Assembly (NCBI RefSeq): GCF_019084545.1
Contig: NZ_JAHREP010000003.1
Coordinates: 186,001-250,000, forward strand
Length of the DNA: 64,000 bases
Reading direction: 5' to 3'
Origin: Marinobacterium ramblicola
GTDB lineage: Bacteria; Pseudomonadota; Gammaproteobacteria; Pseudomonadales; Balneatricaceae
Below are positions 15,431-28,123 of this stretch, piece by piece. The position numbers and the translations under genes were made by a program. A model generated the notes under the pieces. That model was given only the letters and a program-made list of their open reading frames with translations, searched no databases and was not told the DNA's origin. Position 1 is the stretch's first letter. The number at the start of each line of letters is the position of its first letter.

Positions 15431-17162
15431 CCCTACAGTGAAGAGCAAAGGCGAGCAGAGCGTCCAAGCCATGGCCGCGCGCAGTTGGCGGCTGTGGCTG
15501 GTGTTCGCGCTGCTGGTGCTGATCGCCGGCGGTATACTGACCAAGATGCTGTCGCTCTCGACTGAGGATCAGGCGTTCCTGCGCAGCCAGGGGGACGCGC
15601 GCACGCTGCGTACCATGCTGTTGCCGGCGCATCGGGGCTTGATCACCGATCGCAATGGCGAGCCCTTGGCGGTCAGTGCACCGGTGGCGACGATCTGGGC
15701 CGACCCGAAGATGGTCGACCTGCATAACCCGCGTATTCGGCAGTTGGCACAGCTGATCGATATGTCGAGGGAGGAGCTGCTGCGTGACCTGAATGCCGAT
15801 CGCGAGCGCCGCTTCCTTTATCTGAAACGTCAGGTGACGCCGGAGCTTGCCGAGAGCGTTGCGGCGCTCGATATCAACGGCATCCATGTGGACCAGGAGT
15901 ACAAGCGCTACTACCCCGCTGCCGAGGTCACGACCCATCTGGTGGGTTTTACCAGTGTTGACGGTGAAGGGCAGGAGGGGCTTGAACTGGCGTTCAACGA
16001 CTGGTTGCGTGGCGAGCCGGGCCGCAAGCTGGTGATGAAGGACAGGACCGGACGTACGATCAAGCATATCCGCTCGCTGGCGCCGGCCGAACCGGGCAAG
16101 GATCTGGCGCTCAGTATCGATCTGCGGCTGCAGTACCTGGCTTATCGGGAGCTCAAGGACGCAGTGAATACCCATCAGGCGGACTCAGGCTCGGTGGTGG
16201 TGCTCGACGTACGCACCGGTGAGGTGCTGGCGATGGTGAATCAGCCCTCCTATAACCCCAATGATCGCAGCAATCTGCTCACCTCGGCACTGCGCAACCG
16301 CGCCATGACCGATATCTTCGAGCCGGGGTCGACGATGAAACCGTTGACCGTGGCCACCGCATTGATGACCGGGCGTTACACGCCGGAAACCGAAGTCGAT
16401 ACTTCCCCCGGCTATATTCGTGTGCGCAATGCGACGATCCGCGATCACCGTAATTATGGCGTGCTGGACCTGACCGGGGTCATCACCAAATCGAGCAACG
16501 TGGGCGTTACCAAGCTGGCGTTGGATATGGCGCCGGATGAGATCCGCAACCTGATGCACAACGTCGGACTTGGTCAGGTCAGCGGTACCGGATTTCCCGG
16601 TGAGCGCACCGGCACCTTGCCCTTCCTGAGCGAGCGGCAGACTGTCGAGCGCTCCACCCTTGCTTATGGTTACGGCCTGTCGGTGACGCCGTTGCAGCTG
16701 GCGCACTCATACGTGCCGCTGGCATCCGGCGGCGTTCAACGCCCGATCTCACTGTTGCGGATCGATCCCGACAAGCAGCCGGAAGTTAAACGTGTGATGC
16801 CCAAACAGGTGGCCGATGAGGTGCTGGCGATGATGGAAACCGTCATCACGCCTCAGGGGACCGGGCGCCAGGCGGCGGTGGTCGGTTATCGCGTCGCCGG
16901 TAAGACAGGCACGGCGCACAAGGCCAGCGGCGGAGGTTATGCATCCGATCGTTATACCTCAGTCTTTGCCGGTATTGCGCCGGCCTCTCATCCTCGAATT
17001 GTTGTGGCGGTAATGGTTGATAACCCCAAAGGACAGGAGTACTACGGCGGTGAAGTGGCAGCGCCGGTGTTTTCACGAGTCGCAACGGACGCGCTGCGAC
17101 TGCTCAATGTGCCGCCGGATAAATGGCCCGGCTCTGATACACAACAGGTGGTGACGAAATGA
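15417..17162 (+). CDS. ftsI: Septal peptidoglycan transpeptidase FtsI (PBP3)
   Basis: This 581-residue class B penicillin-binding protein cross-links septal peptidoglycan as the partner of FtsW. After a short cytoplasmic tail and one membrane helix (about residues 24-46), the pedestal domain includes RGLITDRNGEPLAVSAPV. The transpeptidase domain has the catalytic SxxK at Ser305 (EPGSTMKP), SSN at 359-361 and KTGT near 495. The start at 15417 overlaps ftsL. Its TGA overlaps the murE ATG. All active-site motifs are intact. Confidence 0.96.
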   Translation: MSRDNPTVKSKGEQSVQAMAARSWRLWLVFALLVLIAGGILTKMLSLSTEDQAFLRSQGDARTLRTMLLPAHRGLITDRNGEPLAVSAPVATIWADPKMVDLHNPRIRQLAQLIDMSREELLRDLNADRERRFLYLKRQVTPELAESVAALDINGIHVDQEYKRYYPAAEVTTHLVGFTSVDGEGQEGLELAFNDWLRGEPGRKLVMKDRTGRTIKHIRSLAPAEPGKDLALSIDLRLQYLAYRELKDAVNTHQADSGSVVVLDVRTGEVLAMVNQPSYNPNDRSNLLTSALRNRAMTDIFEPGSTMKPLTVATALMTGRYTPETEVDTSPGYIRVRNATIRDHRNYGVLDLTGVITKSSNVGVTKLALDMAPDEIRNLMHNVGLGQVSGTGFPGERTGTLPFLSERQTVERSTLAYGYGLSVTPLQLAHSYVPLASGGVQRPISLLRIDPDKQPEVKRVMPKQVADEVLAMMETVITPQGTGRQAAVVGYRVAGKTGTAHKASGGGYASDRYTSVFAGIAPASHPRIVVAVMVDNPKGQEYYGGEVAAPVFSRVATDALRLLNVPPDKWPGSDTQQVVTK

Positions 17163-18670
17163 TGACCGCCATGGGGATGCAGCTCAGCCAGCTTCTGCCT
17201 CAGGTGCCGCAACGACTTGCGGCCCTGCGCGTCTCTGGTCTCTGTATCGACAGTCGCAAGGTGCAGCCGGGCGATCTGTTTTTTGCCCGCTCCGGTGTGC
17301 AGCATCGAGGCGCGGATTTTATCGCTCAGGCGGCAGAGTCGGGCGCGGTGGTCGCTGTGGTGGATGAGCGAGAGCTGGCGGAGGACGCGGCGCAGCAGTT
17401 TACGATTCCGGTCTTGCGGGTGGCTGGTCTCGATGCCCAGTTGGGCTATGCCGCCAGTCGTTTCTATGGCGAGCCCAGTCGCGAGATGAGGGTTATCGGG
17501 ATTACCGGTACCAATGGCAAGACCTCCTGTGCGCACTATCTGGCTCAGGCGCTGAATAGCTGCGGATTGCGCACCGCCTTGATCGGTACCGTCGGTAACG
17601 GTTTTCCCGGCCATCTACGTGAGGCAACGCATACCACCCCTGATCCGATCAGTCTGCAAGCCGAATTGGCGCGTCTGCGGGCCGAGGGTGCGCAGGCGGT
17701 GGTGATGGAGGTCTCCAGTCATGCGCTGGACCAGGGGCGGGTGGCCGGCGTGCAGTTCGACGCCGCGGCCTACACCAATCTGACCCACGATCACCTGGAT
17801 TACCACGGTGATATGGCTTCCTATGCCAAAGCCAAGGCGCGTCTGTTTACCGATTACGGCGCGCCGCTGCAGGTACTCAACGCCGACGACGCCGAGTGTC
17901 GGGTGCTGCTGGCACAGCCCTGTCCTGCCGGTGGTGAGCGTATCGGCTTCTCGCTGCGTGATAGTACGGCACAGGTCTATGTCGATCAGCTGACGCTACG
18001 CGCCCAGGGGTTGATGTTCGAGTTACATACCCCCTGGGGTGAGGTCCTGGTTACCGCGCCGCTGCTGGGCGAGTTCAATGCCTCCAATCTGCTGCTGGTG
18101 GCGGCGTTGCTCGGTGGTCTGGGCTATGAGTTGAGCAATATTGCCTCGGCTCTGGCGCAGCTGGAGCCGGTATGCGGGCGGATGGAGCGGTTGAGCGCTC
18201 CGGGTATGCCAACGGTGATCGTCGATTACGCGCATACGCCGGATGCCCTGGAGAAATCGATTCAGGCGACGCGGGCGCACATGGAGGGTAATAGCCGTCT
18301 GTGGGTCGTATTTGGCTGCGGCGGAGATCGCGACAACGCCAAACGTGCCGTTATGGGACAAATAGCGGCGGCAGGTGCTGACGAAATCGTGCTGACCAGC
18401 GATAATCCGCGCTCCGAAAATCCACGCAGCATTATTCAGATGATCCATCAGGGTATTCCACAGGGGCGGACGGTGCATGTTGAACCGGATCGGGCGCGGG
18501 CTATTGCCTTTGCGGTCGCCGAGGCGGCACCAGTCGATATGGTGCTCGTGGCCGGTAAGGGGCATGAAACCTACCAGGAGATAAACGGTGTGCGCTCGGC
18601 GTTCAGTGACCAGGAACAGGTGCTCAAGGCACTGTCGGTCCGCGCGGCGAGTGAAGGGGCGAGCGCATGA
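17159..18670 (+). CDS. murE: UDP-MurNAc-L-Ala-D-Glu:meso-diaminopimelate ligase
   Basis: MurE adds the third stem-peptide residue in the cytoplasm. The 503-residue protein has the three Mur-ligase domains: N-terminal substrate domain (LCIDSRKVQPGDLFFA), central ATPase with P-loop GITGTNGKTS and the VVMEVSSHALDQGRV block, and C-terminal domain with DYAHTPDALEKS. The DNPR motif (LTSDNPRSENPR) marks meso-diaminopimelate rather than lysine as substrate, as expected for a Gram-negative wall. ATGA overlaps join it to ftsI before and murF after. Confidence 0.96.
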   Translation: MMTAMGMQLSQLLPQVPQRLAALRVSGLCIDSRKVQPGDLFFARSGVQHRGADFIAQAAESGAVVAVVDERELAEDAAQQFTIPVLRVAGLDAQLGYAASRFYGEPSREMRVIGITGTNGKTSCAHYLAQALNSCGLRTALIGTVGNGFPGHLREATHTTPDPISLQAELARLRAEGAQAVVMEVSSHALDQGRVAGVQFDAAAYTNLTHDHLDYHGDMASYAKAKARLFTDYGAPLQVLNADDAECRVLLAQPCPAGGERIGFSLRDSTAQVYVDQLTLRAQGLMFELHTPWGEVLVTAPLLGEFNASNLLLVAALLGGLGYELSNIASALAQLEPVCGRMERLSAPGMPTVIVDYAHTPDALEKSIQATRAHMEGNSRLWVVFGCGGDRDNAKRAVMGQIAAAGADEIVLTSDNPRSENPRSIIQMIHQGIPQGRTVHVEPDRARAIAFAVAEAAPVDMVLVAGKGHETYQEINGVRSAFSDQEQVLKALSVRAASEGASA

Positions 18671-20064
18671 TTGCCGATTTTAGTCTGGCAAGACTGGCTG
18701 GCCTGCTCGAAGCACGAGCGGTTGCGTTGGATAACGCAACGCGCTGTGTTCGTGTCTGCACCGATACCCGCAAAGTAACCAAGGGGGATCTATTCGTCGC
18801 TCTGCGAGGAGTACGTTTCGATGCCCACGATTATGTCGGCGACGCCATTGGGAAGGGGGCTGTGGCTGCAGTGGTCGATCACGAGATCGATAGCGCGCTG
18901 CCGCAGTTGGTTGTCGCCGACACCTTACAGGCACTGGGCGAGCTGGGCCGGCATAACCGGCTCGGGTTCACCGGGCCGCTGTTTGCCGTCACCGGCAGTA
19001 GTGGCAAGACCAGTGTGAAAGAGATGCTGGCGTCGATGCTGGCAACCAGGGGCGCGACCCTGGCCACGCGGGGTAATCTCAACAACGAGATCGGCGTGCC
19101 GCTGACGTTGCTTGAGCTGGCGCCCGAACACCAGTATGCGGTCATCGAGCTGGGTGCGAGCGCGGTCGGTGAGATAGCGCGCACCACGAGAATGGCGATA
19201 CCGCAGGTGGCCGTGTTGACCAACGCCCTGGGTGCGCACCTCGAGGGATTCGGCAGCCTGGATAATATCGTCACCGCCAAGGGCGAGATCTTTGAAGGCC
19301 TGGCCGACGCGGGGGTCGGCGTGGTCAACGCCGACGACCCTCATGCACAGCGCTGGCTGGAAAGGCTCGAACAGTTGGGCCGCCGGGTTTGTCGTTTCTC
19401 CATCAATGGCAATGCGGCGGAGCTCCAGGCGACCGACCTGACCCTGGGGGGCTCCGGCACCTGGGGCTGTGAACTGGCCTATGGCGAGGAGCGAGTCCGG
19501 CTGCAGCTCGGGGTCATGGGGCGACACAATATCGCCAACGCTGCCGCTGCCGCTGCTGCCTGGGTTGCGATGGGCTTCCCGCTTCAGCAGGCGGTCGAGG
19601 GGTTGGAGCGGTTCCAGGCGGTGTCGGGTCGACTCAATCCTTACCGGCTGGAGCAGGGTGCTCTGTTGATCGATGACAGCTACAACGCCAACCCGGGATC
19701 GGTTAAGGCCGCCATCGATGTGCTGGTTTCGCAGCCGGGCCCGCATACGCTGCTGCTCGGCGATATGGCGGAGCTGGGCGATGAGGCGGCAGAGTTGCAT
19801 GCGGAGGTGGGGCGCTACGTTGCCGAGCGCGGGGTGGAGCAACTGATGGCCGTGGGTACGCTGTCGCAGCATGCGGCGCTGGCGGCGGCCGATGGCGGCT
19901 GCATGGCACGCCACTTTACCGATTTTGCCGACTTTCTGGACGCGCTGAAACAACTGGATCTGAGCGCCGGCACCCTGCTTGCCAAGGGGTCGCGCAGCGC
20001 AGGTATGGAGAGGGCGGTAAACGCCCTGAAAAGCGGGCCTCACCCGCAGAATGAGGAACACTGA
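18667..20064 (+). CDS. murF: UDP-MurNAc-tripeptide:D-Ala-D-Ala ligase
   Basis: MurF completes the soluble pentapeptide precursor by adding the D-Ala-D-Ala made by Ddl. The 465-residue product shows the N-terminal DTRKVTKGDLFVALRG block, the ATP site VTGSSGKTSVKEM, NLNNEIGVPLTLLEL and the ELGASAVGEI segment, then LIDDSYNANPGSVKAAI in the C-terminal domain, which is diagnostic for MurF. It overlaps murE by four bases and ends three bases before mraY. Confidence 0.96.
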   Translation: MIADFSLARLAGLLEARAVALDNATRCVRVCTDTRKVTKGDLFVALRGVRFDAHDYVGDAIGKGAVAAVVDHEIDSALPQLVVADTLQALGELGRHNRLGFTGPLFAVTGSSGKTSVKEMLASMLATRGATLATRGNLNNEIGVPLTLLELAPEHQYAVIELGASAVGEIARTTRMAIPQVAVLTNALGAHLEGFGSLDNIVTAKGEIFEGLADAGVGVVNADDPHAQRWLERLEQLGRRVCRFSINGNAAELQATDLTLGGSGTWGCELAYGEERVRLQLGVMGRHNIANAAAAAAAWVAMGFPLQQAVEGLERFQAVSGRLNPYRLEQGALLIDDSYNANPGSVKAAIDVLVSQPGPHTLLLGDMAELGDEAAELHAEVGRYVAERGVEQLMAVGTLSQHAALAAADGGCMARHFTDFADFLDALKQLDLSAGTLLAKGSRSAGMERAVNALKSGPHPQNEEH

Positions 20065-20067
20065 CAC

Positions 20068-21150
20068 ATGCTGCTTTTACTGACCGAGCTCCTGTCGCAG
20101 TTCTACAGTGGGTTTGCCGTATTCGGCTATATCACACTGCGCGGCATTTTGGGTGTGCTGACGGCGCTCGGCCTGTCGCTGTTTATCGGTCCGCGCCTGA
20201 TTGCTCAGCTCAAGGCGAAGCAGATCGGTCAGGCGGTGCGCGACGATGGTCCCCAGAGCCACCTGAGCAAGGCCGGTACGCCGACCATGGGCGGTGCACT
20301 GATCATCCTGTCGATCGCCATCAGTACCCTGCTGTGGAGCGATCTGAGCAACCGCTACGTCTGGATCACACTCGCCGTGCTGTTGATCTTCGGCGCCGTG
20401 GGCTGGGTCGACGACTGGCGCAAGGTGGTGGAGAAAAACCCCCGCGGTTTGCCGGCTCGCTGGAAATATTTCTGGCAGTCGATCGGAGGCTTCGGCGCCG
20501 CCACGCTACTCTACTTTACCGCCCAGAGCCCGGTGGAAACCGAGTTGATCCTGCCATTCGTCAAGGATTTCTCGCTGCAGCTGGGATTGGGCTTCATCGT
20601 CTTTACCTATTTCGTCATCGTCGGCAGCTCGAACGCGGTCAACCTGACCGATGGTCTGGATGGTCTGGCGATCATGCCGACGGTGATGGTCGGCGGCGCA
20701 TTGGCGGTATTCGCCTACCTGAGCGGACACGTGCAGTTCGCGAACTACCTGAATATCCCCTACGTGGCCGGTGCCGGTGAGCTGATCATCTTCTGTGGCG
20801 CCATTGTCGGTGCCGGGTTGGGGTTCCTCTGGTTCAACACCTATCCGGCCCAGGTATTCATGGGTGATGTCGGCGCGCTGGCCCTTGGTGCGGCCTTGGG
20901 TGTGGTCGCGGTGATCGTGCGCCAGGAGCTGGTGCTGGTGATCATGGGTGGGGTTTTCGTCATGGAAACGGTATCGGTGATCCTGCAGGTGGCGTCGTTC
21001 AAGCTGACCGGTCGGCGTATCTTCCGCATGGCGCCGATCCACCACCATTTTGAACTGAAAGGTTGGCCGGAGCCGCGCGTCATCGTGCGCTTTTGGATCA
21101 TCACCGTGGTGCTGGTGCTGATCGGCCTGGCAACACTGAAAATTCGATAG
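20068..21150 (+). CDS. mraY: Phospho-N-acetylmuramoyl-pentapeptide transferase
   Basis: MraY transfers phospho-MurNAc-pentapeptide to undecaprenyl phosphate, making lipid I at the inner membrane. The 360-residue polytopic protein has about ten hydrophobic helices and the family landmarks: [27 protein letters not shown] (aspartate pair of the Mg site), [16 protein letters not shown], and the [14 protein letters not shown] histidine motif near the C-terminus. The start ATG at 20068 follows murF directly. Confidence 0.96.
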   Translation: MLLLLTELLSQFYSGFAVFGYITLRGILGVLTALGLSLFIGPRLIAQLKAKQIGQAVRDDGPQSHLSKAGTPTMGGALIILSIAISTLLWSDLSNRYVWITLAVLLIFGAVGWVDDWRKVVEKNPRGLPARWKYFWQSIGGFGAATLLYFTAQSPVETELILPFVKDFSLQLGLGFIVFTYFVIVGSSNAVNLTDGLDGLAIMPTVMVGGALAVFAYLSGHVQFANYLNIPYVAGAGELIIFCGAIVGAGLGFLWFNTYPAQVFMGDVGALALGAALGVVAVIVRQELVLVIMGGVFVMETVSVILQVASFKLTGRRIFRMAPIHHHFELKGWPEPRVIVRFWIITVVLVLIGLATLKIR

Positions 21151-21166
21151 CAGAGGCAGTAACGAG

Positions 21167-22522
21167 ATGGGTTTGATCGCGACAGACAAAAGCCGGGTAG
21201 TGATCGGTCTGGGCAAGACCGGGCTGGCTTGCGCGCGCTATCTGGCCCGTCGCGGCTTGCCCTTTGCGGTCTGCGATACGCGCGAACAGCCGCCCTCTGC
21301 CGAGGCGTTTCGTGCCGAGTTTCCTCAAGTGCCGCTGTACTGCGGGCCGCTGGATGCGGACCTGCTGAGTCGGTACAGCGAGATCATCCTGAGCCCCGGC
21401 GTGGCGCAGGCGGATCCGGCAATACGTCAGGCCGTCGCCAATGGCGTGCGCCTCAGTGGCGACATCGATCTGTTTTGCGCAGAAGCCAGGGCGCCCATCG
21501 TGGCGATTACCGGCTCCAACGCCAAGAGCACGGTCACCACACTGGTCGGTGAGATGGCCAAGGCCGCCGGTGTGCGGGTGCTGGTGGGCGGCAACCTGGG
21601 TACGCCGGTGCTGGATCTGCTCGATGATCAGGCCGAACTGTATGTGCTGGAGCTGTCCAGCTTCCAGCTGGAAACCACCAACGATCTGCGCGCGGCAGCG
21701 GCAACCGTACTCAACATCAGCCCCGATCATCTCGATCGCTACGACTCGATGCAGGGCTACCACGCCGCCAAGCACCGTATCTACCGTGGCTGCGCGGTGG
21801 CGGTGGAGAACCGTGACGATGCGCTGACAAGGCCGCTGCTGCCCAAAGGGGTCAAGAAGGTCGAGTTCGGTCTGGGCAAACCGGATCTGAAGCAGTTTGG
21901 CCTGATCGAGCATCAGGGCTCGGTCTGGCTGGCGCAGGGGCTGGAGCCGCTGATCGATACGCGCGAGCTGAAGATCCGTGGTAGTCATAACCAGGCCAAT
22001 GCCCTGGCCGCGCTGGCGCTGGGTGAGGCCGTTGGTCTGCCGATCTCTGCCATGTTGGAGGCGCTGAAGCTGTTCGGTGGACTGGAGCACCGCTGCCAGT
22101 GGGTGGCCGATCGTTGCGGACTGAGCTGGTTCAACGATTCCAAAGGTACCAACGTCGGCGCCACGCTGGCGGCGTTGAACGGTCTCGGCGCTACGCTGGA
22201 AGGTGAGGCGCGGATCCTGCTGATTGCCGGCGGCGAGGGTAAGGGGCAGAGCTTCGATGAACTGGATGCGCCGCTTGCCCGTTACGGTCGTGCGCTGATT
22301 CTGATCGGCCGTGATGGTCCGCAGATTGCGCGGGCGGTCGATGCCGTTGAGCACCATTTTGCTGCCGACATGACGCTGGCGGTTCAGCTTGCGGCCCGGC
22401 TCGGCCAACCGGGCGACGTCGTGCTGTTATCGCCGGCCTGTGCCAGCTTCGATATGTTCACCGGTTACCCGGCGCGGGGGCGGGCATTCGTCGATGCCGT
22501 GGAGGAGTTGGGATGCGACTGA
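21167..22522 (+). CDS. murD: UDP-MurNAc-L-alanine:D-glutamate ligase
   Basis: MurD adds D-Glu to UDP-MurNAc-L-Ala. The 451-residue protein has the N-terminal Rossmann-like domain (VVIGLGKTGLACARYLARRG), the ATP-binding AITGSNAKSTVTTLVGEM (note Ala in place of the usual Gly in GSNGKS), the LELSSFQLET motif characteristic of MurD, and the C-terminal HRCQWVADRCGLSWFNDSKGTN block. It lies 16 bases after mraY and overlaps ftsW by 10 bases. Confidence 0.95.
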   Translation: MGLIATDKSRVVIGLGKTGLACARYLARRGLPFAVCDTREQPPSAEAFRAEFPQVPLYCGPLDADLLSRYSEIILSPGVAQADPAIRQAVANGVRLSGDIDLFCAEARAPIVAITGSNAKSTVTTLVGEMAKAAGVRVLVGGNLGTPVLDLLDDQAELYVLELSSFQLETTNDLRAAAATVLNISPDHLDRYDSMQGYHAAKHRIYRGCAVAVENRDDALTRPLLPKGVKKVEFGLGKPDLKQFGLIEHQGSVWLAQGLEPLIDTRELKIRGSHNQANALAALALGEAVGLPISAMLEALKLFGGLEHRCQWVADRCGLSWFNDSKGTNVGATLAALNGLGATLEGEARILLIAGGEGKGQSFDELDAPLARYGRALILIGRDGPQIARAVDAVEHHFAADMTLAVQLAARLGQPGDVVLLSPACASFDMFTGYPARGRAFVDAVEELGCD

Positions 22523-23790
22523 GCCTATCGCTGCCCAAGGTAAAACTGCCTGCGCTGCCGCCGCAGCTGCTCAGTCGTGTCGGCGCCTCGACCGTGCCCG
22601 CGGTGCCGAAAGGGATTCTGCCGTTTGACCCCTGGTTGCTGCTGTCCACGGTTGCACTGGTACTGATCGGTTTCATCATGATCACCTCCGCATCGATGGA
22701 CGTGGCAGCAAAGAATTTTGGCTCGGCCGGTTTCTTTATCGTTCGGCATGGCAGCTTCATGCTGCTCTCCTTGATTGGCGCCCTGATTGCGGTGCGCGTG
22801 CCGGTACAGGTGTGGGAAAAATACAGCGTGCCGTTGCTGTTTATCGGTCTGGCGTTGCTGATCCTGGTGTTGATTCCGGGGATCGGGCGCGAGGTGAACG
22901 GTAGCCGTCGCTGGATCGGTCTGGGGCCGGTTAACCTGCAGGCGTCCGAGATCGCCAAGGTGTGCATGGTGTTGTTCATGGGCGGTTACCTGGTGCGCCG
23001 GCTCAGTGAGGTGCGCAGCAGCTGGTGGGGGGTGATCAAGCCGGCATTTCCGCTGGCGCTGTACATGTTCGTGCTGATTCTGGAGCCGGATTACGGTGCC
23101 ACCGTGGTCTTGGTCGGCACCGTGATGGGGATGATCTTCCTCGGCGGCATGCGGCCGCTGCAGTTTTTTATTCTGGTCGGTGTCGCCGGCTCTCTGGTCG
23201 GGGCGCTTGCCGGTTCCCAGTCTTACCGCATGGAGCGCCTGAAGAGTTTTACCGACCCCTGGGCTGATCCTTATGGCAGCGGTTACCAGCTGTCGCAGGC
23301 GCAGATCGCCTTCGGTCGCGGCGAGTGGTTTGGCACCGGGCTCGGCAACAGCGTGCAGAAGCTGTTCTACCTGCCCGAAGCGCATACCGACTTCGTTTAT
23401 TCGGTGCTGGCGGAGGAGTTCGGGATCATCGGCGCGTTGATCGTCTGCGCTCTCTACGCGCTGCTGGTGGCGCGTATCTTCCTGATCGGGCGCCAGGCGG
23501 AGAAGCAGAAACAGTTTTTCATGGCCTACATCAGCTACGGTTTCGCCTTCATTATCGCCGGCCAGGCGATGATCAATATCGGTGTTAACGTGGGGGCGCT
23601 GCCGACCAAAGGGCTGACGCTGCCGCTGCTCAGCTATGGCGGCAGTAGTCTGCTGGTCTGTTGCGGCATGATCGCGATCGTGCAGCGGGTCGATTACGAG
23701 CTGAAGCGGATGCGCCTGGGGCTGCCATTGGCGGGCTCGAGCGGAAAGCGATCCAAGGCCGAGCAGAACCGGGAGGTGAAGAGTGGCTGA
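22513..23790 (+). CDS. ftsW: Septal peptidoglycan glycosyltransferase FtsW
   Basis: FtsW is the SEDS-family polymerase that works with FtsI at the septum. The 425-residue protein has a soluble N-terminal tail of about 45 residues, then around ten membrane helices. SEDS landmarks: FIMITSASMDVAAKNFG, NGSRRWIGLGPVNLQASE, the periplasmic PEAHTDFVYSVLAEEFGIIG segment with the catalytic Asp region, and GALPTKGLTLPLLSYGGSS. The end is basic and cytoplasmic. It overlaps murD (10 bases) and murG (8 bases). Confidence 0.96.
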   Translation: MRLSLSLPKVKLPALPPQLLSRVGASTVPAVPKGILPFDPWLLLSTVALVLIGFIMITSASMDVAAKNFGSAGFFIVRHGSFMLLSLIGALIAVRVPVQVWEKYSVPLLFIGLALLILVLIPGIGREVNGSRRWIGLGPVNLQASEIAKVCMVLFMGGYLVRRLSEVRSSWWGVIKPAFPLALYMFVLILEPDYGATVVLVGTVMGMIFLGGMRPLQFFILVGVAGSLVGALAGSQSYRMERLKSFTDPWADPYGSGYQLSQAQIAFGRGEWFGTGLGNSVQKLFYLPEAHTDFVYSVLAEEFGIIGALIVCALYALLVARIFLIGRQAEKQKQFFMAYISYGFAFIIAGQAMINIGVNVGALPTKGLTLPLLSYGGSSLLVCCGMIAIVQRVDYELKRMRLGLPLAGSSGKRSKAEQNREVKSG

Positions 23791-24858
23791 TCCTCGTCGT
23801 GTGCTGATCATGGCCGGCGGTACCGGTGGTCATGTGTTTCCGGCGTTGGCGACCGCCGATGCGCTGCGCGCTAAGGGTATCGAAGTGGAGTGGCTGGGTA
23901 CCGCGGCCGGCATCGAAGCGGATGTGGTCCCCAAAGCGGGGATCAACCTGCACTGCATCGATGTGCGGGGGGTGCGTGGCAAGGGGCGGTTGAAGCAGTT
24001 GTTCGCCCCCTTTGGCTTGCTGCTGGCGATCTGGCAGGCGTTCGGTGTGCTGCGTCGGGTCAAGCCCGATGCGGTATTGGGCATGGGCGGTTTTGCCTCG
24101 GGCCCGGGCGGTCTGGTTGCCTGGATGCTGCGTTGTCCATTGGTGATCCATGAGCAGAATGCGGTGGCCGGTACGACCAACCGTATTCTGGCCCGTTTCG
24201 CCAGCCGTGTGTTGCAGGCGTTTCCGCGGGCGTTCAGAGGTGAAAATCGGGGTGAGGTCGTGGGCAACCCGGTGCGCGGTCCGATCCTGCAACTGGCCGA
24301 GCCCGAACGGCGTCTGGCTGGACGCGAGGGCAGTTTGCGGCTGCTGGTGGTTGGCGGCAGTCTGGGCGCTCAGGCGATCAATCAGTTGGTGCCGAAAGCG
24401 CTGGCCCGGTTGCCGGTGGAGGCGCGGCCCGAGGTGTGGCACCAAACCGGTAAGCGGAACATCGACGATGTGCTCAAAGAGTACGCCGAGCTTGGCGTGG
24501 AGGGGCGTGTCGTACCCTTTATCGAACATATGGACGAGGCCTACGCCTGGGCGGATCTGGTGATCTGCCGCGCGGGGGCGCTGACGGTGAGCGAGCTGGC
24601 TATCGCCGGGGTGGCATCGGTGCTGATACCGCTGCCCCATGCCATCGATGATCATCAAACGGCCAATGCCGGATTCCTCAGTGAGGCCGGGGCCGGAGTG
24701 CGGATCGCTCAGCGCGAGCTGGATGCGGACAAACTGGTGCAACTGCTGAAGGACTTAGGCGATCGCAAGAAACTGCTGAATATGGCCAGGGCCGCACGTG
24801 CACTGGCTCAGCCCGAGGCCAGCGAGCGCGTGGCCCGGGTCTGTGTGGAGGTAATGAA

Positions 24859-24862
<4 letters not shown>
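23783..24862 (+). CDS. murG: UDP-GlcNAc:lipid I N-acetylglucosaminyltransferase
   Basis: MurG makes lipid II on the inner face of the membrane. The 359-residue GT28 enzyme has the N-terminal glycine-rich loop [46 protein letters not shown], and in the C-terminal domain [16 protein letters not shown], the [16 protein letters not shown] motif and [12 protein letters not shown]. It overlaps ftsW and, with its TGA, the GTG start of murC. Confidence 0.96.
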
Positions 24863-27286
<2,424 letters not shown>

Positions 27287-27291
27287 GCCTC

Positions 27292-28116
27292 ATGCTGATG
27301 ACGCTGCCGTGGAGAAACCGCACACCCGAGCTCGCCGAAGTCGAGCCGGTGCGCGGTGCCGCCCGTGCAGCGGCGGTGGCGCCGAACGAGCAGGACAATG
27401 ACTGGTATTGGCGTCCCCTGGTTCTGCTCACCTTGCTGGTGGTGTTTGTCGGTATCGCCACCTCCGCGGGACGCGATCTCTGGCGCTGGCTGGACCAGCC
27501 GGTGGCGGAGGTGCGGATCGCCGGTGCGGTGCGCCATCTGGACAAGCAACTGATCGCTCAGGATCTGGCGGCCAGTATCGACAGCACGCTGCTGGATCTG
27601 GATCTGCAGCGCTTGCGCGACCGGGTCATCCAGGAGCCCTGGGTGCACGATGCCACGATCAGTCGGCAGTGGCCGCCTGCATTGCGGGTCAATGTCATCG
27701 AAGAGGTGCCGGTAGCGCGCTGGGGCGACAAGGGGTTGCTGAACCACCAGGGGGATATCTTCTGGCCGGAGCTGAAACCCGAGTATGTGAGTTTGCCGAA
27801 GCTGAGCGGGCCGGCACATGAAACGGTGAAGATCATGGAGCAGTTTCACGATCTGACGCCCATGTTCGCCGCCAATGGACTGAAGGTGGCCGGGCTGACA
27901 CTGGAACCGCGCGGAGCCTGGACCATCGATCTGGACAACGGCATCCGCGTAGTGGCCGGGCGGGAGCAGTTGATACCACGACTCAAGCGTTTTCTCGCCG
28001 TGTACCGGCTGACGCTTGCAGCGCGTGCGGAAGAGATAGAGCAGATCGATATACGTTATCCCAATGGCGTCGCCGTGCGTTGGCGCGCCGTAGAGACAAA
28101 TGAAAATGCAGGATAG
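27292..28116 (+). CDS. ftsQ: Cell division protein FtsQ
   Basis: FtsQ is a bitopic divisome protein that recruits FtsBL. The 274-residue product has a cytoplasmic N-terminus of about 45 residues, one membrane helix (PLVLLTLLVVFVGIATSAG), a POTRA domain starting at VAEVRIAGAVRHLDKQLI, and a beta domain ending with VDLDNGIRVVAGREQLIPRLKRFL-type sequence followed by IEQIDIRYPNGVAVRWR, the conserved FtsQ terminus. It sits between ddl and ftsA and its stop lies within the ftsA start region. Confidence 0.94.
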   Translation: MLMTLPWRNRTPELAEVEPVRGAARAAAVAPNEQDNDWYWRPLVLLTLLVVFVGIATSAGRDLWRWLDQPVAEVRIAGAVRHLDKQLIAQDLAASIDSTLLDLDLQRLRDRVIQEPWVHDATISRQWPPALRVNVIEEVPVARWGDKGLLNHQGDIFWPELKPEYVSLPKLSGPAHETVKIMEQFHDLTPMFAANGLKVAGLTLEPRGAWTIDLDNGIRVVAGREQLIPRLKRFLAVYRLTLAARAEEIEQIDIRYPNGVAVRWRAVETNENAG

Positions 28117-28123
28117 AGGGTCA